The notes beneath the pieces were generated by a model. That model ran no database searches. It had not been told where the DNA came from and saw nothing but the letters and a program-made list of their open reading frames with translations. A stretch of 64,000 nucleotides of DNA from Diprion similis. Lineage: Eukaryota; Arthropoda; Insecta; Hymenoptera; Diprionidae. The translations under genes were made by a program, and so were the position numbers. Location: assembly GCF_021155765.1 (NCBI RefSeq), contig NC_060110.1, forward strand, positions 16,080,001 through 16,144,000, written 5' to 3'. Positions 1-14,600 of the stretch are shown piece after piece (the first letter of the stretch is position 1; each line of letters begins with the position of its first letter).

Positions 1-65
1 GATCGTTTGATCGTCTAGTGCAGTCAGTCTGAAGTTCCATCGATCGAAGATCCTCCGTGAGCAGG
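1..65 (+). other. candidate 5' UTR exon with strong splice donor
   Basis: The window opens with a stretch lacking any ATG that ends in CAGG followed by GTAAGT at 66-71, a near-perfect 5' splice site. A TCAGTC initiator-like sequence lies at 24-29, so transcription could start inside the window or further upstream. The next large gene on this strand is pebbled, whose first exon that I can define starts at 34792, so I infer that this is an upstream non-coding exon of pebbled with an intron of about 34.7 kb. No transcript evidence is available here; a chance donor or another gene's exon is possible. Confidence 0.4.
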
Positions 66-2582
66 GTAAGTCATTCAATATAACCAAATATGTTCCATTC
101 GTGCGTGAATATTGTCGAATTGATGAATTGCACGTGACGCGAAACTGCATAACAATCGACAACGTTAATTGGAAAAAAAGAAACCTTTTCCTTTTTTCTC
201 AATTAGCGATAGATTTTTTTCCCCCAACTCAAGGCGAGTACAAACCACTCTAATATTATGGTCGATTATATGTATAGCTGTATATCATTAGGCGCAGCAT
301 GGAGAGGCGAGCTCGTAGCCTGAATGATAAAAACGAAGGTCCAACGAAGCGTCTAATCTGCCGCTAAGTGTACAAACTGGCCTACACACGATTCGTTCGA
401 GTTTCAAATGTGTGCATAGCGGGTGCACCGCGGTACCTGACACAGTAAAGACACATTCTGCATGCGACACACCGACGATCCTTATATACGCGATATGACA
501 GAGTCATAATATACCTGTACAGGCAACGAGAGTTTCCGGCGAGATAACTCGTTGCCAGATCAGGTGCGTGGGGTTTGGGGGGAGGGAAGTGGGGGTTAAG
601 CGATAGGAAAGCCCGCGAGTATTTGCAACGTGTATTAATATGGGCTTGACGATTTTACACATAGACGCGACATATATACGTCAAATGATTTTAGTATTGG
701 ATTACGTCGCCAATCATTATAAGCAATGATATTATACCACCTATCGATCAGCGAAGTATAATTGGGTCGCGATTTATTTTGGGATTTTCCCGCGCGCCAT
801 TTCAGCATCACAAATTGTTGCCCGTGCTGACGCAAGTGTTAAAACTGGATTTGGATAGAATCGAGCAGTGCGAAAGTGCAAGTTTCCAGCTTGTCGGATT
901 TACAATTTTGTGAATGTTATTTCACGTCAAAGTTATATCGATAGGGAATAAATATTATTGAAATTCTGTCGGTATTTCTGTTTCTATTAGGTGTTAATTG
1001 ATAAATATTGCTTCTGCACTCTGCTGACGACGACTGTGATATTCATGCAATTCATATTTCTCATTGCGTAATGAGAATAATATTCGCTTTGTTTATCTCG
1101 TTCTTATCGTTATTACCTAGGAAGGGATACGATTAAATAATGTGTTGACGAATGTTTGAATGATTCACGGTTTCTCGATGTAAACTTTTTAATCCCCTCG
1201 ACAATACCGTTGCGTTACACGTTGCTGTGTGCATGCGATTGTGTTGGTCAGCCAAACGAGTGCTGCATTTAATGAGTAAGAGACGAAAATTAGAAATACA
1301 ATTCACTTCGATGACCATCACGATTCTCAGATTGCCGAATGCCTTTGTCGAAAAATTTACGAAAAAACCCAATCATCCGCTTTGCCTCTTGTGAATTTTT
1401 TTCCGTATGGTGGGGAGGACCTTCTCGTACGTATCTCTAACCATCGTCGTTCCATTTCAATCAGCAATTACGTCTGTAGAAGTTGGGAGTAAAATTCGCC
1501 GGCGGAATGAGTCACGCAAACACCCGATGCCGACGCGTGCGGCCACGCAATCCGGAAGCCACGTGATTCACCGGACTAACCGCGACATTTCTACATCAAT
1601 AGACATCTTTGCCTATACCCAATGATTCTTCGCCCCTGCACCGATCAATGGTGTGCCAATTTTTGGGCTCATGATCAATATCGGTTTATAATCGGCGCTG
1701 CAACTCGATTCTCCGGATGAACTTTCGCGTCTGGCCGCAACGTCGCGGGTCGGCGCAAATGAATGCGAGATTCTAGGAATCAATTATTTCTTCCCATTGT
1801 TCACCCGCCGAATTTGTCACAAACGTTTCACGGTGAAACGCGCGCCGCGTGCGGCAAATGCAAATTACACATCGTCGAGACGCGGTCGTCCGTCTCTGAG
1901 CTCTTTGTGGAGGTACATAAAGATTCCTATCATTGCGCGCTACCGCTTTTGTTGTCACTCGTCGTACGCCTTGCAAGAAATAAAACTATCGCCTCCGACC
2001 AAGTCTTTCATCCCGCCTTTCATGGTCCTCGGACTTTACGAGAGTCCATTGCTTCGACTGCAGGCATATACCTATCTCTATATATATACATCGACCGTTC
2101 GACGACGCCAGGGGGATTCTTGACCGCAGACGTACACCCGATTGGTTCCTTAGATTTCTAAGAGGCGTTCGCGCCGTCCGACACCCACGGAATATGCCTG
2201 AATCGAAGTATCTCTTTCTTATTCTTCAAGCTTTCGTCAACGTGTGATAAAATTTCATCCGATTTCTGAATTGTTCGAAAGAGATCTGAAATTTGCATTC
2301 CTCAATCACCAACCTCCTGTCAAAAAGATCGAACGGTATTAATTCCTCCAGAGTCGATCATACTCCGATATCAATATTCCGCAGAAATTCCCCGAACTCT
2401 CGAAACAAGTATGTAATCCCGGCTACAGAAACCACGGCATTTCGTTGCATGAATAGAAGCACGAGCCGAAGAGCACACGCCGTAATGGAAACGTGACACG
2501 GGATATTCTTGGGCACGCGTGGCTCTAAGGAGTCTCAGGAGAGGAGGAAGGGGCAAGATGTGGCAACGGCACGCAGAAGAGG

Positions 2583-2618
2583 CAACAGCAACAGCAGCAG
2601 CAGCAACAGCAACAGCAG
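2583..2618 (+). repeat. CAG/CAA trinucleotide repeat
   Basis: An interrupted (CAG)n/(CAA)n tract of 36 bases. It lies outside any supported coding exon, so it is annotated as a microsatellite and not as a polyglutamine tract. Confidence 0.9.
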
Positions 2619-2912
2619 CTATGATACACGTCTAGATAAGAACGGAGATGAGACACCGCTCGGAACAAAAGAGGGCAGCTAGCCTGGCAGTAAGAGAGCT
2701 AGACTCACTCATACTTGTAAGCAAGCGTCTTAAGGCCGTCTTCGAATTTCTACATCCCCAGCTGCGCTCACGCCTCCCATGCTTGTTCTCTAGCTGCTCT
2801 CGAAACTCCTCGCGCGTGTTCTCGCGGGTTTCAACCTCGAGTGGAACACACAGTGGCGCTGAGGTTATCTCCGAGGAGGATCGGGTGACCACGGTGACCA
2901 GAGTGGCGGCCA

Positions 2913-2935
2913 CCGCCGCCGCCGCCGCCGCCGCC
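2913..2935 (+). repeat. CCG trinucleotide repeat
   Basis: An uninterrupted (CCG)n tract of 23 bases within a GC-rich patch around 2.88-2.94 kb. Translated on either strand it gives polyalanine in short open frames, but there is no other support for coding. Confidence 0.9.
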
Positions 2936-3470
2936 ACCTCCCGCTGCAATTGTCCCAGGTCTTCCTATGCCGATCCTCCTTGTCCCGCAGCGCCGCGTCA
3001 AGCTCGGATGCCACCTTATCTTAATGCCGTTGATACACGGTGCTGCTGCTCAGTTGCGCTGAAGAGAGGCTAGTATAGTGGCCAGAGTATGACCGCCTCG
3101 ACAAATACGCATTTTATTACCTCCACGAAGCCGAAAACGAGGCGCTCTTTGCCCGCGCCGTGAAGCAAGTACGGAGTCGCTTAATAGGCCTGGTTCCGTT
3201 CTTCGGAAGAGTTTCTTCGGCTTTCGTTACCGGAGTCGTCAACTCTCTTTCGAAACGAGACGGAACCGGGCTAACGTCCTGACTCCGAGCTAGTCCCGCT
3301 CCAGTATCCGCATCCAGGATGAGATATCTTTATCGAGGAATTACTGGACTGTCTTAGTCTCAATATGTAATATTCTGTGGTACCGTTGCATAATGTGGAA
3401 ATCACAATCTTCGAGACGTCGACTCTCGCGGTTAGATAGCAGAGTAAATATAAAACCAGACCCTGTCTAT

Positions 3471-3486
3471 CTCTCTCTCTCTCTCT
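3471..3486 (+). repeat. CT dinucleotide repeat
   Basis: (CT)8, equivalent to GAGA on the minus strand, followed by further pyrimidine-rich sequence. It could bind GAGA-type factors but is equally an ordinary microsatellite. Confidence 0.85.
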
Positions 3487-6400
3487 ATCGTTCTGTCTTT
3501 CTCTTTTTCCGCGAGAGAGAGCTCTTCTTTGCATGTACGATTCGTATGGGGACGGAAAATATTTGCAAGCTTTTTAAATGCGGAATGTCGGCCGTGAGAA
3601 TCAATTCGTGAGAACCAATCTGTCGTGTATCGGCTGCAGAGCGCGTTGACGATGAAAATGAAAAATATAAGAAGCATATTTCTCGTATCTCGTATCTCGT
3701 ACAGAAATCTAATCCGGTAAATACGCTGCGCGAGAAATTGACATTATACCGCGTGTCAGCAATTAATGCCGCAGTGCAACAGGTTGGTTGTATATTAACT
3801 GGAAGCGAAGTATTTTGAGGCGTTCAAACTGTCAACCAAGCATTCGTATTGCGTACAGGCGCATATACCAATGTATATATCTGCACGAGCGATGCAGAAC
3901 TTGTCAGGGGTGACACCGCATATTTTTCAATGACGTAATTGAAGCTGACCTCGCAATCGAGGCGTATCGGATTTCGAATGTGTTTCAGCGAAGACTCAGT
4001 TTTAGGAAGAGAAAAGAATAATAAAGAGAATCTTTCCGTTGATCGCGACATTCAAGAAAACTCACCACGAGATTAACGGTTTAAGACAACAAGACAACGA
4101 CGTTCAAAGAAGTTGATCCAACCAAATGGCAGACATGTCGACTACTACTTTTTTTCTTTTTTCTTTACTATTCTCTGCTTCTACGGAAAATATTCGTCCT
4201 AATCAAACATCAGCTGAGAAGTAATCGACGAACTCTTTCTTATCATATCGCATCCTATAACCGATCGTCCAAAATCTAAAGTAAGATAAGACGACACATG
4301 TTAAATCGACGGTTCATGGGATCAGAGGGTAACAATTTACGCTGCCGAAGGGTTGCGGCTTCAAAACTCGAGGGAGTTAGTTTCTGGTCCCTTGAGACAA
4401 GCCTGATGGTATCGGACCCTGCAGCAGCTCTTCTCGAGTAGCTTGTCGGTTGCATCGGCGCTCGTGTCGAGGTGCCGGGGTGACAAGGAGCCTCGTGTCC
4501 CGTAAACGAACCGTGTCCATACGGTGATCCTGGTTGGCCCGGTCATCTGGCAGTTGTTAAATTGCAATATTACAAGCTGCCAGCCCCTCTGGGACGCGTG
4601 GTCAAGCGACCGCCCCTCTACCCTTGCCTGCCTGCTACAGGGTCATTGGTCATCCTGAAGCATCCGCTGCAGGCGGCGGTGTAGCGTCGTCTGTTAATCC
4701 ATCCCTATTTGTACGGATGACGCTTCTTACCTGGTGGCCGACCCCGTGACGTCTTTATGCAGTGTTTTCTTTCCGCATTGTCAGCTCTCCACCGTCTTAA
4801 ATTTACAATACCCTGCACCCCAGGGTCCTTACTCACCTCGCTCGGGTGATGAATACAGGACGATTCAGACTTCTAACTGTATTTTCCCTTCTCCCCATTT
4901 CGGTTAAACTTCGCTACGCACTGGCTGAAAAGGAATTTTCAACCGAATTTAAAATCCTTGAACAGAAGCAGAATGGTCTGTGCAGGCACTCGATTAGAGC
5001 GATCTCATCAAGTAAATTCTTGTAAATTATATGAGTTTAGAAAACGGTGCCGATGCCAGACGATATTTTTCCAACATCCGTCATTTCGCTTATATCACGT
5101 TCATCGTGGAGTAGGTGTGGGTACTTGTTGGCAATGCGCATTGTATTAATGAAGCGAACGTGCCTGTACAGCTCATACGTTTTTCACATTCATGAAAAAT
5201 GCTCGCCCTTTCGCTCATCTGTACACGTGTGAGTACGCAGTCTGCCTGCTGCATGTAAGGAGCAATATATGTATACACACACGTGTACACGCACGAGCGA
5301 AGAGCGTGAATACGTGCTATCCGTGTCCAGCCGGTTACGTAAAGAGGACTCCTCTATTGCACACTTCTTGCGCTTCGACGGCACTAATTAACTCGAGAGA
5401 AACCGGGAGTCAGCCGGCCGAGAGATACGACAAAGCCAAGGGATGCTTGCTAACGCATTTCGCGTTCCCAAAGTTAAGCTGTTTTTTTTTTTTTTGTTTA
5501 TTCATTATTTTTTCGTTTTTCATGGTTTCCCCGCTTTCGGACTCGGGCGAAACTCGGGATCGCACGACACTGACGTGTACGTTCTTATATCTACGTGCGA
5601 CGCAATATCAGAGATTGTTGTACGACTCGTTAGGCACGTTCGAGATTTTTACTCTCATCTCAGACGGAAGTCGCCTGGATTTCATTTGATAACGCAAGTT
5701 TAAGCAGTGAAATAACGATATTCACGATGAGTCGACGAAATCGAACGCCAACGGCAAATGTTTCATTCTCCATCATTGGTAATTTTCAGCTGTGACGTGT
5801 TAGAAACAATCATCCTAAGTTTCTGATTACTCTCTGCATGTATTCGTCGCACCAGGTCACATTTTTCATTCGCAGTACGTGAAAACACGCACAAACTTCT
5901 CGCGTTCCACTTCATGGATGGGCGGTAGTAGATCTGGGTTAGATCGATTTCGCTACGGAGCCAGCAGAGCCAAGGCCGAAATCGTACAACGATAATCTCT
6001 GAGCGCGAGAAGTTGTCAAATTAATCTACTCGCTAATCGGTAGATGATAACGGATTCCAGACAATGTTACGGACTCGATAGTCCAACGCTTCGACTGAAT
6101 ATCTCCATTAATCACCCCAGAATCAGTGCATGCGCGGCTATTGTTCTCCGCTGATATTATTAAGTGTATAGGTATGTCCGTTCCCCGTTTCCTCGACCAA
6201 CGACAATCGTCGAGGCTCTCCTGGTATAGTGACGTAATGCAAAAAAGATTGCTGACTGCCTTTGCGGAGGCGAAGACACTTCTCAGCGAAATTGGAAACC
6301 GCACAAGGTCATCCGGATGTTACGAGATCTGGACCGTCACGCGCCTGAGAAACGCTCTGCTCACGACACACGGCTCGACGCTCTGCCAGCAGACAATACA

Positions 6401-7701
6401 AGGCAACGCGAAGAGTGGTAATCGCGGCAGGATGAACTCGAAGATAATGCAAAAGCTTATCTACAGCCATCTCCGCGATGGAAACATCTCACAATCAGAC
6501 ATACTCGGTAATTATCCGACTGTCTCTCATCCGAGTGTGTACATATACATATAAGGTACCATTTTCTCTCGTTCTTTCGAGTCCTTGCGTGACGGTGACG
6601 AAACGTGGTTAAACAAAAATTTTGTTGTCCTTTGCGGGATTTTAAGATTCGTTACACAGAGCTGCTCTATTGGCCGCGAGTAATTAGATACCTACTCTAG
6701 CCACCTCGATAAAAGTTCAGTGTTATCACCGCGTGTGACGTGGACTGGAAAACCGACGGATCGTGAACAAGCCTTTAACTATTCGGTCTCACGCCCCAGG
6801 GTCTGACACTTCTGGGCCTCGGCCGACACTCCGCGAGAAGTATTAAGGCGTCGAGACGCTCATCGCGTCGTGTGACGAGTGCCGGAGTAACCCACCTTTG
6901 CCGCAACGGAGGTGGCAGATCAAGTGTCCCGGACACGTTTCCTTCCCGTCGCCGGTACCGTCGACCAGTCTCAGGGTCCACCGTGGAGTGATCTTCACTC
7001 GCCGCGTAACAGGTACCAAATGATCTCCCGAAAATTCCCAGCTTCACTTTCGGCTGGAAGTTTTTGTGGAAGTTTTTTGAGACTCTACAACATCGAGTAA
7101 AATTATCGCTCTGAAGGTGACGAGTTTTGCAGAAAAACGTAAATAGTTTCATGAAATTCGTATAATTAGTGAAAGTAGCGTCGAGATTATCGCAATCCGA
7201 AGTACGAAAGTCGTTAATGCTTCCATCGAGACCACAAAAGTACATACTTTGCAAAAATCTTCCTCAAGATCTGAAACATCTTATCTACGAGTGATCAGGA
7301 TTACTTCGTCCGAACGATCATTAGACTTGTAAGGTTCCAAGGCAGAGGGCTCGTTTGAAAGTAAACGGTTATTCGCTCGTTAACGGCAAGAGTTGAGCGG
7401 ATATAATACAGTATTTAACTTGGTCGACTTAACGTTAATGTGACGAACGAATTCCCGCGACATGTGTAACGGTACCTAAGGAAGGCCTGCAGAGGTCGAA
7501 GTTTACGCGCCCTTTCGACGAGCGGCGGACCTTCGCAACTCCGTCGTGCGTCTATATACCGTCATTGCAACACGACGGAGGTACGGTTAGTGTACCGAGC
7601 CCTGAAACGACACGTGCGCCACCGCATCCAAGCCAGACTTCCGGTCAGCCGTGCCTCTTCTTCGGGCTACGGCCGAACCGAACGTCTTCGTCAAGACGGA
7701 A

Positions 7702-7736
7702 GACGACGACGACGACGACAACGACGACGACGACGA
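7702..7736 (+). repeat. GAC trinucleotide repeat
   Basis: An interrupted (GAC)n tract in a stretch of GC-richer sequence. It gives polythreonine in one short open frame, which has no other sign of being a gene. Confidence 0.85.
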
Positions 7737-10700
7737 GGAGGAAACGTGAATCGATAATGCCGGCTGCGTGTATCTCGTAACCTCAGCTCAACCACTGCAA
7801 TATTAATGCCGTTTCGTTGCTGACCCACACGTGTTCCACCTAACCAATGGGGACACGATGATCGATAACGATTGTCGACAGATTACCGCGGATCTAAAGA
7901 GCTTGACCTTCTTGACCTCTTCGCAATAATTACGTGTTTTGACAAATATTTTTTAATTGAATTTTAGAACCAATCTTCTCAATACGAGGCGATTTTCACT
8001 ATTGACTTCGCAAATAAATATCGGCTGCTAGTAAATCCCAGTAAAATCAATTCTGCGACACCCCTCGTTAGAGCAGGTCAGAAATAAGGTTGGCGCCGGT
8101 GGGATCCGACTAATCGCAGCTGAATAATCCCAAGTGAGACGCTCCTACTGCCAACATCATACTCGGATCCACCTACAATCACAAACCCCTGACTCAGGTA
8201 GCGCATTACCCTGTATACAAATAAGATATAGAATAAATCTTAAACACGAATATTACGAAATCGATCTTTTGTTTATAGTATCAGCAGCGAGGACCGTTCG
8301 TTCGGCCAATTAGCCGCAAGCGGGTGAGCAGGCTGATGTGCAGGGAGTTAGCTGGTGAATTAATTAAGTGTTGATACGCTATAATTACGATTTATTACAA
8401 GCCCAACGTTATACGGTATACATTATACAGCCGCCGCAGGTGTATATTACACACGAGCTGCCTGTCCTTCCGAAACAGACTCTCGCACCTCTCTCCGGCT
8501 GCCCAGACCGAACGTCGCGTTTTCTCCAGTTGCACAAGTCGCCTTGCTTCTTCTTCTCTCCGTCTCTCTCGAATTCGCTTATCTTCGACTCGCGAGTCGC
8601 GCTACATGCACTCGACGAACCGGCGAACACAGCCGCGCACACATTCGCCTCCGCAATTCCGATTTGCAGATGTGTTGGTGCGCCGAGACGGAGACGTCCC
8701 GGTCTCGCACCCGGTGCTCGAATGACAAGGTGAAGCACCTCTCCGGAAGCAGATCTATTTTTGTCTTTATCAAAGCAATGCGACACCATGCAGCATCTAA
8801 TGTTCTGCTGTCGCCCTCCGCGACAACCTCGAACAATAAGCGACCAGCAACGAAGACAATAAAACTTCGATTGCTACCGGCTCTGCAAAGCTCGGCGCTG
8901 CTGCACGTATGGATGGTGTCACCTTTGAAAGGTCGCATCGCCGCGAAGATGCCGCGAAATCGTCCCACCTTATCATCAACGATGACAAGACGCGCGACTT
9001 TCCGGCACCTTCGTCGTTTCTCTGGACCGGAAATGACGCTGGAAGAATTTCTTTATACATAGTTGATTCGAAGCGAATTTTATCGGCACTTACGCAACTC
9101 GATGTGGAATAATTGAACTATCGCATTCAGTCGAGTCCACGCACGGACGCTTCTCTTATAAATCCTTTCTCTCCGCCAAGTGTAACTGTCTTATATGTTT
9201 GGCATTATTGTTGTAGTATGATTTTACTGCTGGTGTTGTACGGAACAACGCTAATTAATCTTAGGTAACTGCAATGGTGCCGCAGGGCAGGGTAAGACGT
9301 ATGATCTCTTATACTATATGGTCAGCGATGGTCCGTTTTCTGGAATGACTTTATTACTCATGATACATTATTGTTATACGAATATTGTATAGTTGCAATC
9401 ATAAAACTGTCCTATCCATTCTATATGGGTGCAAGAGTAGTGACACATGCATTCACTGGGGAAGAAAAACTGACGAAATATGTAGATATTATGCGTCGGT
9501 ATTGTGGAATATTCTACACGTTCTTCTTACCAGAAATTTATATTTAAATCCAAGAGTAATTTTTTCACAATCCGGGATGACCAAACTTCTTTGACGTCAA
9601 AGGATTCAACCAGTAATCAGAGAATTAACCACAAGTTCCGCGTCTTACAATTTTCTAATTAATTTTCCGCAAACCTCAGAAACATCAGCTTTACTCGACC
9701 GGAATTAGGGCGTTCGAGTCTGCAACCATGGAATAATCGTTCCTAAGATTCTCAAATCGTATCGTAACTGGAATCGCTGTCGAATCATATCCGCGATTTT
9801 CGTGTACCCGCGAGATAAAATCGATTCACCAAGGCGGCGGCGCGGGCGTTCGGTCAGTGTAAGTATTTGTCTGTTTACTTGGTTCAAGATCTTCAACTCT
9901 CCACAAAGTATAGTTATACCTATGCCCGTGCATATTGCATCAGATAAGAATGATATACAACGCATATTTCGGCACGATTATTGTCGGCATACGAGCGTAG
10001 TTACGCATAGATATAAGGTACCAGAGATATATTCTCACCTTTCCAGATCTCGCGAATAAATTTACAAAAACACATTTCAAATTCTTTCAAATAACTATCA
10101 TGCGCTACGATCAAACTTATCATCTTCAGCGTGAGCAACCTTTCATTGCTCAATAGACTTAAATCTTTATATGATCAGGTGTTCCATGAAGCTCAATAAT
10201 TCTTCGCCCAAACAGTTGTCTGTTTAAACGTACGCATACCTACGCACAACAACAGATAATGGTTTTTCCGTAAAATTTTGTTTTGTATGAAGAGTCTGTT
10301 AAAAATCTTGCAAAAAAGAAAAGTATGAGAAAAATTTGACTTACGAAACTGAGTTAAGGAAAGAAGGATTCTTAAAGATTGTCGAGTTCGTCGGCACAAG
10401 CGTGTATTCGGTGATGCGGGGCAAGGTATCAAAAAAAGAAGGAAGTGATGAAGGCTCAGAAAGGTGCTGGAGGGGTGGGAGAAATCGGAAGGGAAAGGAT
10501 ATCCCTTCCGGCTCCAATTTGTGTTAGGACCTACTGGAGATTAGAACGCACGTGCGATGACCGATCAATATAGTGACTTCCTTCCTGTGCTATTACAGCA
10601 TTTACTACATGTACTCTATAAATTACACGGATTTCTCTGCACCAGGATGTAAATAATTTCATGGCTCCGGCGTCTTACTCACAATTATCGTCTGCTGTAA

Positions 10701-10797
10701 GTTCATCGCGATGTGATCCTCGAATCTGAGTTACAACCTACAACCTCGCCATGTATATATGTATGATATCGAAACATGATTATCGATATGTCGATAG

Positions 10798-10800
<3 letters not shown>

Positions 10801-10822
<22 letters not shown>
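10801..10822. repeat. TA dinucleotide repeat
   Basis: A pure (TA)11 run followed by further AT-rich sequence; no coding or regulatory role visible. Confidence 0.9.
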
Positions 10823-10828
<6 letters not shown>

Positions 10829-11328
10829 ACTATAAAGAACCATCCAAACTAAGTGTCTGTTTTTCGGCAAATCGTCGAGGTCACCCTCGCCTCTGCAGAC
10901 CCGAACACGTGCACGTTGATTGGAATCTCTCAGTCTATCTCAGTTGCCTATAAATGTGATAATATGTCCTTCTCTTTCCTCCTTCTCCCTCGCTCTCCTT
11001 ATCTCGCGTTGCCGCAGAGTTCATCACCAACGAGGCGAAGAGCGAGGCGAAGGGGGAGAGAAATGCGAAGAAGCGTGTATAAAGTACACACCTATGCTCA
11101 TTGGCAAGTGTGCGTGCGCTTGTGTGTATAGGTATACATCCGCGCAGAAGAGGAGAGGAGATACGCGCAAGAATCTCCACTCGGAGAACGGAATTTGCTG
11201 TACCGTGAACATCTTGGGAGAGAAGAGTGTGCGGTTGTTGCGGCCGGTAGCTAAGATACACCTATACGGAATACAGGAAGCACGCCGGGGAGGCTACCCA
11301 TCTTTATATCCTACGTCGTTGCCTGCCT

Positions 11329-11369
11329 TCTTACCTTCCTACCTTTTCCTACCTTCCTACCTTCCTACC
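11329..11369 (+). repeat. imperfect TACCTTCC tandem repeat
   Basis: Several imperfect copies of a TTCCTACC-type unit in tandem, all pyrimidine-rich on the plus strand. Confidence 0.8.
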
Positions 11370-11675
11370 GTCAGCTCCGGACGAGACCGGCTCTGGAACG
11401 GCTCATACGAGCACGAATTATTGTATCTTCACAGTCTGGTGATTCGCCAGCTGTGCCCCCGATGGTACCGCGTATAATGACGCGAGGCGACTAGAGTGCG
11501 AACACCGAGAGCCTCCTCTCCGCTCCTCGTGTCTGCAGACCGCAGCTAAGTGAGCTGGCCATACAAGCATCCGTTCGCGTTTTTACGGGAACGTTTCGAT
11601 TTCTGAAGAAAGAGGGTAAACATCACCTTATCACTTGAATACACTCACAATTTCTCTGTTTTTTCTCCATCTAAA

Positions 11676-11694
11676 CTCTCTCTCTCTCTCTCTC
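11676..11694 (+). repeat. CT dinucleotide repeat
   Basis: An uninterrupted (CT)n tract of 19 bases with further imperfect CT sequence downstream. Confidence 0.85.
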
Positions 11695-14600
11695 TTTCTC
11701 TCTTTCTCGAAATTCAATTCTTATCATAAAGAAGAATTAGATAGCAATATGAATGTACAGAGACGTGCGGTGGGAGGCTTTGGTTCATCATCTAGAATAA
11801 CTATAGACGCAGTGTCTCTATCATGACGGGATGAGGATGACCATGACGATGATAACGATAATAATGACGAAGCGCGGCGTGCCTGCATGTGTGTATGTGA
11901 AACCAAAGACACCACGATGTGGTAATAAAAGGCAATCTAGGAATCGCGTCTGAAGGAACGAACGAAATTTTACAGCAAATAATGATGTGTGAAAAAATCG
12001 GATACATTTGGAATCGAAGCGCTCCTGTTAAAGCCTGGCGATTGACTGTTCTACAATAATACTCGTAAAATGATTAAACATTTGATGATTGGATATTAAT
12101 ATCGGCATCAGCCATGCCGGGGTGTATAAGGGGTGTGAAGACAAGTTCGTTACAGTATGTATACATATAGGCGCGGACGTAGGTAACGCATATATCTATA
12201 TCTTTTCAACGCCCAGCATCTGCGCAATCCTCCGACGTCGTCAGCACCTGTGTACACGAGAAGACGTATAATCTCTCGTGCCAAGAGAGGCCACCTTTGT
12301 AACAACGATCACCGTCGCTGCAGGAACAAGCCCGAATAAACGTCTCGCGTTTTATATACTGTGTTACAATACACCCACTGCCACAACCGTACAATTATAC
12401 ACGTATATACGTTGTCGATCGGTAGGCGTGTGTAAATGTCCGTGCAGTACAAAGATGAATATTTGTACCCGATGAAAACGGAGAGAAGAACAAACAGATA
12501 AGCAAACGGAACGAAAGAAAAACAAAAAGAAAGTAACGCCTCGGTAAAATACTCGCTCCCCGGAGATCCCCGGAGATGAGCTATATACTCGCAGCTATAC
12601 AGGCAATAACGTCGTTGGCGATAATTCATTTCCTGGTATCGCACCTATACGCCAGTAGGTAGGATACGAAACGCCGAGTGTTATACTCGTCCGCGAGCAA
12701 CTTCAGATAAGATACATCTCTCCCCTGGCTTACTGACTGCTCGCCAGCTCTCTTAATCTCCTCCGAGGTGTGCCTCGTACGTTTGTGCCCGTCCGATTTC
12801 ATCCAGCGTCTCGGATGATAAATTCGACCGCGACAGCGTTGCCCGATCCTCGTTACACGCCGAAAACGCAATTACGGCACACACAACCTTCGTTACGATC
12901 GGATAATCGGACGAGGATTCGAGATCCGTCCGATTTTCCCCTCGTTTCTAAAACCCCACCTGCATCCAGCTCTCTTTTACCGTTTTCAAGGAAATCTCGC
13001 CTCTGACGCGCGTCGGTCACGTATCTTACGCTCAGCTCGACCTCGTCGGATGATGCACCGCAAGCTTCAGCTGAAAGCCCCGTGTATCTTTCACCCACAC
13101 TTACGCTGATTTCTGTGACTAAGTAAGCCGGAGGTGTGTATAAATGTGTGGAGATATTGAGCCTCGAGATAGCGAGCTGAGATTATCGGTGACTGCGCAT
13201 AGTCTTCCGATATCGAATCACTCTCGCCTCCGTACGGATCACCGATCGAACGTACGTTTTCCGGCTATCTACAATGGTACCTGAATAAACCTCCTCCCGT
13301 TTGAATGAAAACATTTTCACACGACACTGACCGTCTACCTTGCTCTACTGTGACAGCTTGTTTCGCGTCAATCTTTTTTCACTCGATAAAATATTCAAGA
13401 AAAACAGATTGACCTTATTCTTACATCGATGTGATCTTATAATACAGTAAAGATGTTTGTACCGCAAACATAAACGGCATCTTTGATCGGTCTCCGATGT
13501 CATTCCACGCGACGCAAACCTCGACAGGGGTGTGAAAATCGTGGTGTCGTCGTGCATGTATAGGTATCCATCGGAACGGGGCGAGGATCGGAGAGAATTT
13601 AAGCACCTATAATTCGTTAATTTTCATCGAGGCAGACGAGAAGGAAGCCCTGCAGCCGAGCGGACGCGACGCAGTCGGGTCAGGTTGGCGCTTTTAGCTA
13701 TTCGAAAGGCCTCGCAGAGAGGAAGACTCACCCACGCGCGGCGAGGCAGGGGGGGAGGACCAGCCCGGCTGAAAGAAGCCAACGCCAGGCACCGCCAGGA
13801 GCAGCAGCATCATACATAACAATATTACATCCCGAGCGGTACAATGGCTCTCCGACCGGAAGTACGCTACCTGTCTCCCACGTCAGCCGCACGGACGCGC
13901 AGCCTCCCAACGTCCCTGACTCGTCGAGACCGTCGAGACTATCCCACAGCCATTTACCCCATCTGTGTTTGTATAGGTGCCGGTGTATCTTTATCCATCT
14001 ATATTATATCTCTTTGCTGAGATCTGCGGTGTGTGGGTGGGCGTTCGTTCGTTCCTTCTTTCCTCGTTCCTTCGTTCGTCGCGTGTGCACGTGTATACTG
14101 TATTATCGTATTATCATTATTATTCTTATTGCCTTTTTGTGCGCTCGCGCGTCTGTATGGGTGGTGTGGGTACAGCGCTGCAGCACACTTGTGTCTACCT
14201 TAACGGCTAGCAGAGCGTCTCTCTTCTCCGTTACGAATAAATGTTTCACCCTGGTGTGCGTGCGTGCGTCGGTATTCCGTGTATACGGAAGACGGGAGAG
14301 TATATGGATAAAGGCGTTTCTTTATGCTCTTCGTGTTTCCAAACTGTCTTTCATCTCTTTCGTCCCAATCTTTGAGAGGAGCGCGGGTTGATTACGAATG
14401 AGCTAGCCTCGCGTCCTGCCTCTATACCCGCGTGGCATGGGCTCCTTAAGAGATTTTAAACCTGTATAGAAAGGAAAACAACGGCTTAAACTCGCCTGAC
14501 GTGCTGGCTTAAATTAGCGCATTTCGTGAAAATTATTTACACCCTCGGAAACGTTAATCCCCCGAATTGTCGCCAATTTCTTATTGATTCCCACTTTAAT

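Larger units (their letters stand above)
66..10800. other. long non-coding stretch, presumed pebbled intron (part 1)
   Basis: I find no ORF with a recognisable domain, no convincing exon pair and no RNA gene here. The open frames present are short (mostly under 170 codons), overlap each other on both strands and show no family resemblance. The segment holds scattered microsatellites (annotated separately), a 14-T run at 5482-5495, and GC-richer patches near 2.5-3.1, 4.4-4.8 and 8.4-9.0 kb that could be regulatory but carry no decisive signal. Confidence 0.6.
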